From positions 434,001 through 498,000 of the forward strand of contig NZ_JAATVV010000001.1 in NCBI RefSeq assembly GCF_013184775.1: a stretch of 64,000 nucleotides of DNA, in the 5' to 3' direction. This DNA comes from Martelella sp. HB161492 (GTDB lineage Bacteria; Pseudomonadota; Alphaproteobacteria; Rhizobiales; Rhizobiaceae). A program made the position numbers and the translations under genes. The notes under the pieces are model-generated. The model saw nothing but the letters and a program-made list of their open reading frames with translations, was not told the origin of the DNA and made no database searches. Below are positions 62,488-64,000 of this stretch, in pieces (the stretch's first letter is position 1; the number at the start of each line of letters is the position of its first letter).

Positions 62488-63798
62488 ATGCTGCCGCAGG
62501 AAACCATTCGCAGGAAACGCGATGGCCTGGTGCTTGATGAGCGCGAGATCGCCTCATTCATCGCCGGGCTGACCGATGACCGCGTCACCGAAGGCCAGGC
62601 GGCAGCCTTTGCCATGGCGGTCTATTTCAGCGGCATGAACCGCGACGAGACCGTGGCGCTGACCAAGGCCATGCGTGACAGCGGTGATGTTCTCACCTGG
62701 CCTGAAAGCGAGCGGCCGGTCGCCGACAAGCATTCGACCGGCGGCATAGGCGACAACGTCTCGCTGATGCTGGCACCGATCGCCGCAGCGGCCGGTCTGG
62801 CCGTGCCGATGATTTCCGGGCGCGGGCTCGGCGCCACCGGCGGCACGCTCGACAAGCTGGAATCCATTCCCGGCTACAACACGACACCGGATGAGACACT
62901 GTTCCGCAGGGTTGTGGCTGAAACCGGCGCGGCGATCATCGGCCAGACCGGCGATCTGGCCCCGGCCGACCGCAGGCTCTATGCCATTCGCGATGTGACT
63001 GCGACCGTGGAATCCATGCCGCTGATCGTCGCCTCGATCCTGTCGAAAAAACTCGCAGCCGGCCTGCAAACCCTCGTGCTCGACGTGAAGAGCGGCAGTG
63101 GCGCCTTTATGGACACGGCGGAAAAGGCGGCGGCACTTGCCCGTCTTCTGGTCGACGTCGCCAATGGTGCTGGACTGAAAACCACGGCGCTGATCACCGA
63201 TATGAACGAGCCGCTTGCCGATTCCGCCGGCAATGCCGTCGAAGTCCGCAATGCACTTGCCTTCCTCAAGGGCGAGAAGAAGGGCACGCGGCTTGAAGCC
63301 GTCACCATTGCCCTTGCCGCCGAAATGATCGCCGGCGCAGGCCTGGTTCCAACGCCTGCAGATGCCGAGGCACTGGCACGCCGGGTTCTGACCGATGGAT
63401 CGGCGCTGGATCATTTTGCCCGCATGGTCACGGCGCTTGGCGGACCGCATGACTTTGTCGAGCGGCCCGAACGCTATCTCGGCCTGTCGCCGGTCACGCG
63501 TGCAGCCCCGGCCCCCAGGGCCGGCTATCTCACACGCGTCGATGCCCGGGCCGTCGGGATGAGCGTTGTCGCGCTTGGCGGCGGCCGCACCCGTCCCCAG
63601 GACAGGATTGACCATTGCGTCGGCTTTTCCTGCCTGCTGCCGCTCGGCACCTTTGTGGAGAAGGGCGACCCGCTCGCCCTTGTTCATGCCCGCAGCGACG
63701 ATGATGCCCATCAGGGTGAAGCCGACATCATCGCTGCTTACACGCTCAGCGATGAAAAACCAGCGGAACGGCCGCTGATCGCCGGGCGGTTTCAGTGA
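62488..63798 (+). CDS. deoA: Thymidine phosphorylase
   Basis: 436 residues, normal length. The phosphate-binding signature VADKHSTGGIGDNVSLMLAPI is near residue 80, and VLDVKSGSGAFMDTAEKA near residue 195. It phosphorolyses thymidine and deoxyuridine to base and deoxyribose-1-phosphate, which fits deoxyuridine from Cdd. It starts 5 nt after deoC. Its stop overlaps a convergent gene by 7 bp. Confidence 0.95.
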   Translation: MLPQETIRRKRDGLVLDEREIASFIAGLTDDRVTEGQAAAFAMAVYFSGMNRDETVALTKAMRDSGDVLTWPESERPVADKHSTGGIGDNVSLMLAPIAAAAGLAVPMISGRGLGATGGTLDKLESIPGYNTTPDETLFRRVVAETGAAIIGQTGDLAPADRRLYAIRDVTATVESMPLIVASILSKKLAAGLQTLVLDVKSGSGAFMDTAEKAAALARLLVDVANGAGLKTTALITDMNEPLADSAGNAVEVRNALAFLKGEKKGTRLEAVTIALAAEMIAGAGLVPTPADAEALARRVLTDGSALDHFARMVTALGGPHDFVERPERYLGLSPVTRAAPAPRAGYLTRVDARAVGMSVVALGGGRTRPQDRIDHCVGFSCLLPLGTFVEKGDPLALVHARSDDDAHQGEADIIAAYTLSDEKPAERPLIAGRFQ

Positions 63799-64000
63799 AG
63801 GGTCAGTTCTCCTGAGAGCTGCTGGCATTCTTCCGGACCGATCAGACGCTGATGCGTATAGCGCACCGAGTGCAGCGGTCCATCGAGATTTTCTTCCCAG
63901 AATTTCAGGAATTTGCGCATTGCGGGGAAATCCGGCGCGACGTCATAGTTCTGCCAGATGAAGCTTTGCAGCAACGTTTCGAAGTCGGGAAGGCGGTAAA
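63792..64000 (-). CDS. Usg-family protein (partial, cut by window edge)
   Basis: About 69 C-terminal residues are present. The sequence YRLPDFETLLQSFIWQN and later FWEENLDGPLHSVRYTHQRL, ending in LTLH, match my memory of the small alphaproteobacterial Usg proteins (about 90 residues, unknown function, named from a gene near trpF). The N-terminus lies beyond the window. Convergent with deoA, overlapping it by 7 bp. Confidence 0.82.
   Translation of the reverse strand, partial: YRLPDFETLLQSFIWQNYDVAPDFPAMRKFLKFWEENLDGPLHSVRYTHQRLIGPEECQQLSGELTLH

Overview
The window is about 64 kb of high-GC DNA (by eye near 60% G+C) with almost gap-free coding. Gene content points to a plant- or soil-associated alphaproteobacterium of the order Rhizobiales: several solute-specific ABC uptake operons each with a private regulator, a carnitine dehydrogenase-thioesterase fusion of the rhizobial type, a Usg-family gene at the right edge, and intergenic palindromic repeats resembling rhizobial mosaic elements. 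I see no phage genes, transposase, integrase, CRISPR array or plasmid replication gene. The genus cannot be fixed from this sequence alone.

Layout. (1) 1-7057: a BMP-family ABC importer (substrate-binding protein, two permeases, double ATPase) interleaved with two isochorismatase-like amidohydrolases, one of which matches biuret hydrolase including its catalytic triad; a divergent LysR regulator has a 23-bp palindrome before its start. (2) 7252-14732: a LacI regulator, a CUT1 sugar importer and a cytoplasmic GH127 beta-L-arabinofuranosidase, tied together by a 20-bp operator present twice. (3) 14778-25470: a carnitine catabolic operon (BKACE cleavage enzyme, carnitine dehydrogenase-thioesterase fusion, Dpp-like importer, SDR, quinone reductase-like enzyme) with a divergent GATase1/AraC regulator preceded by two 19-bp direct repeats. 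(4) 25563-42114: an esterase, an aldehyde dehydrogenase, two enolase-superfamily enzymes, a MocR regulator, an amine-oxidase-like flavoprotein, a polyamine-type importer, a cupin, a GMC oxidoreductase and ethanolamine ammonia-lyase EutBC. An 18-bp motif is repeated exactly in front of two of these transcription units. (5) 42115-42870: an AT-rich pocket with a perfect 12-bp inverted repeat driving a small protein with a textbook double-glycine-type leader, an orphan microcin/bacteriocin-like candidate. (6) 42878-52878: two MFS transporters, an FAH-family hydrolase, a VOC protein and a crotonase resembling 6-oxocamphor hydrolase, facing an acetoacetate CoA-transferase/thiolase operon and a GntR regulator; together they look like an undescribed beta-diketone route ending in acetoacetyl-CoA. 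(7) 53078-55483: a WYL regulator and VOC gene sharing a perfect operator palindrome, tRNA-Ser(GGA), and msrA. (8) 55745-63798: a nucleoside uptake and salvage operon (BMP importer, cytidine deaminase, purine nucleoside phosphorylase, deoC, deoA), then a partial Usg-family gene.

The general theme is scavenging of plant- and soil-derived nitrogen and carbon compounds: each block pairs an importer with the cytoplasmic enzymes that open its substrate. In three importer operons a strong hairpin lies directly after the binding-protein gene, which would favour excess binding protein over membrane components. All family assignments come from reading motifs, lengths and gene order; no database search was possible.
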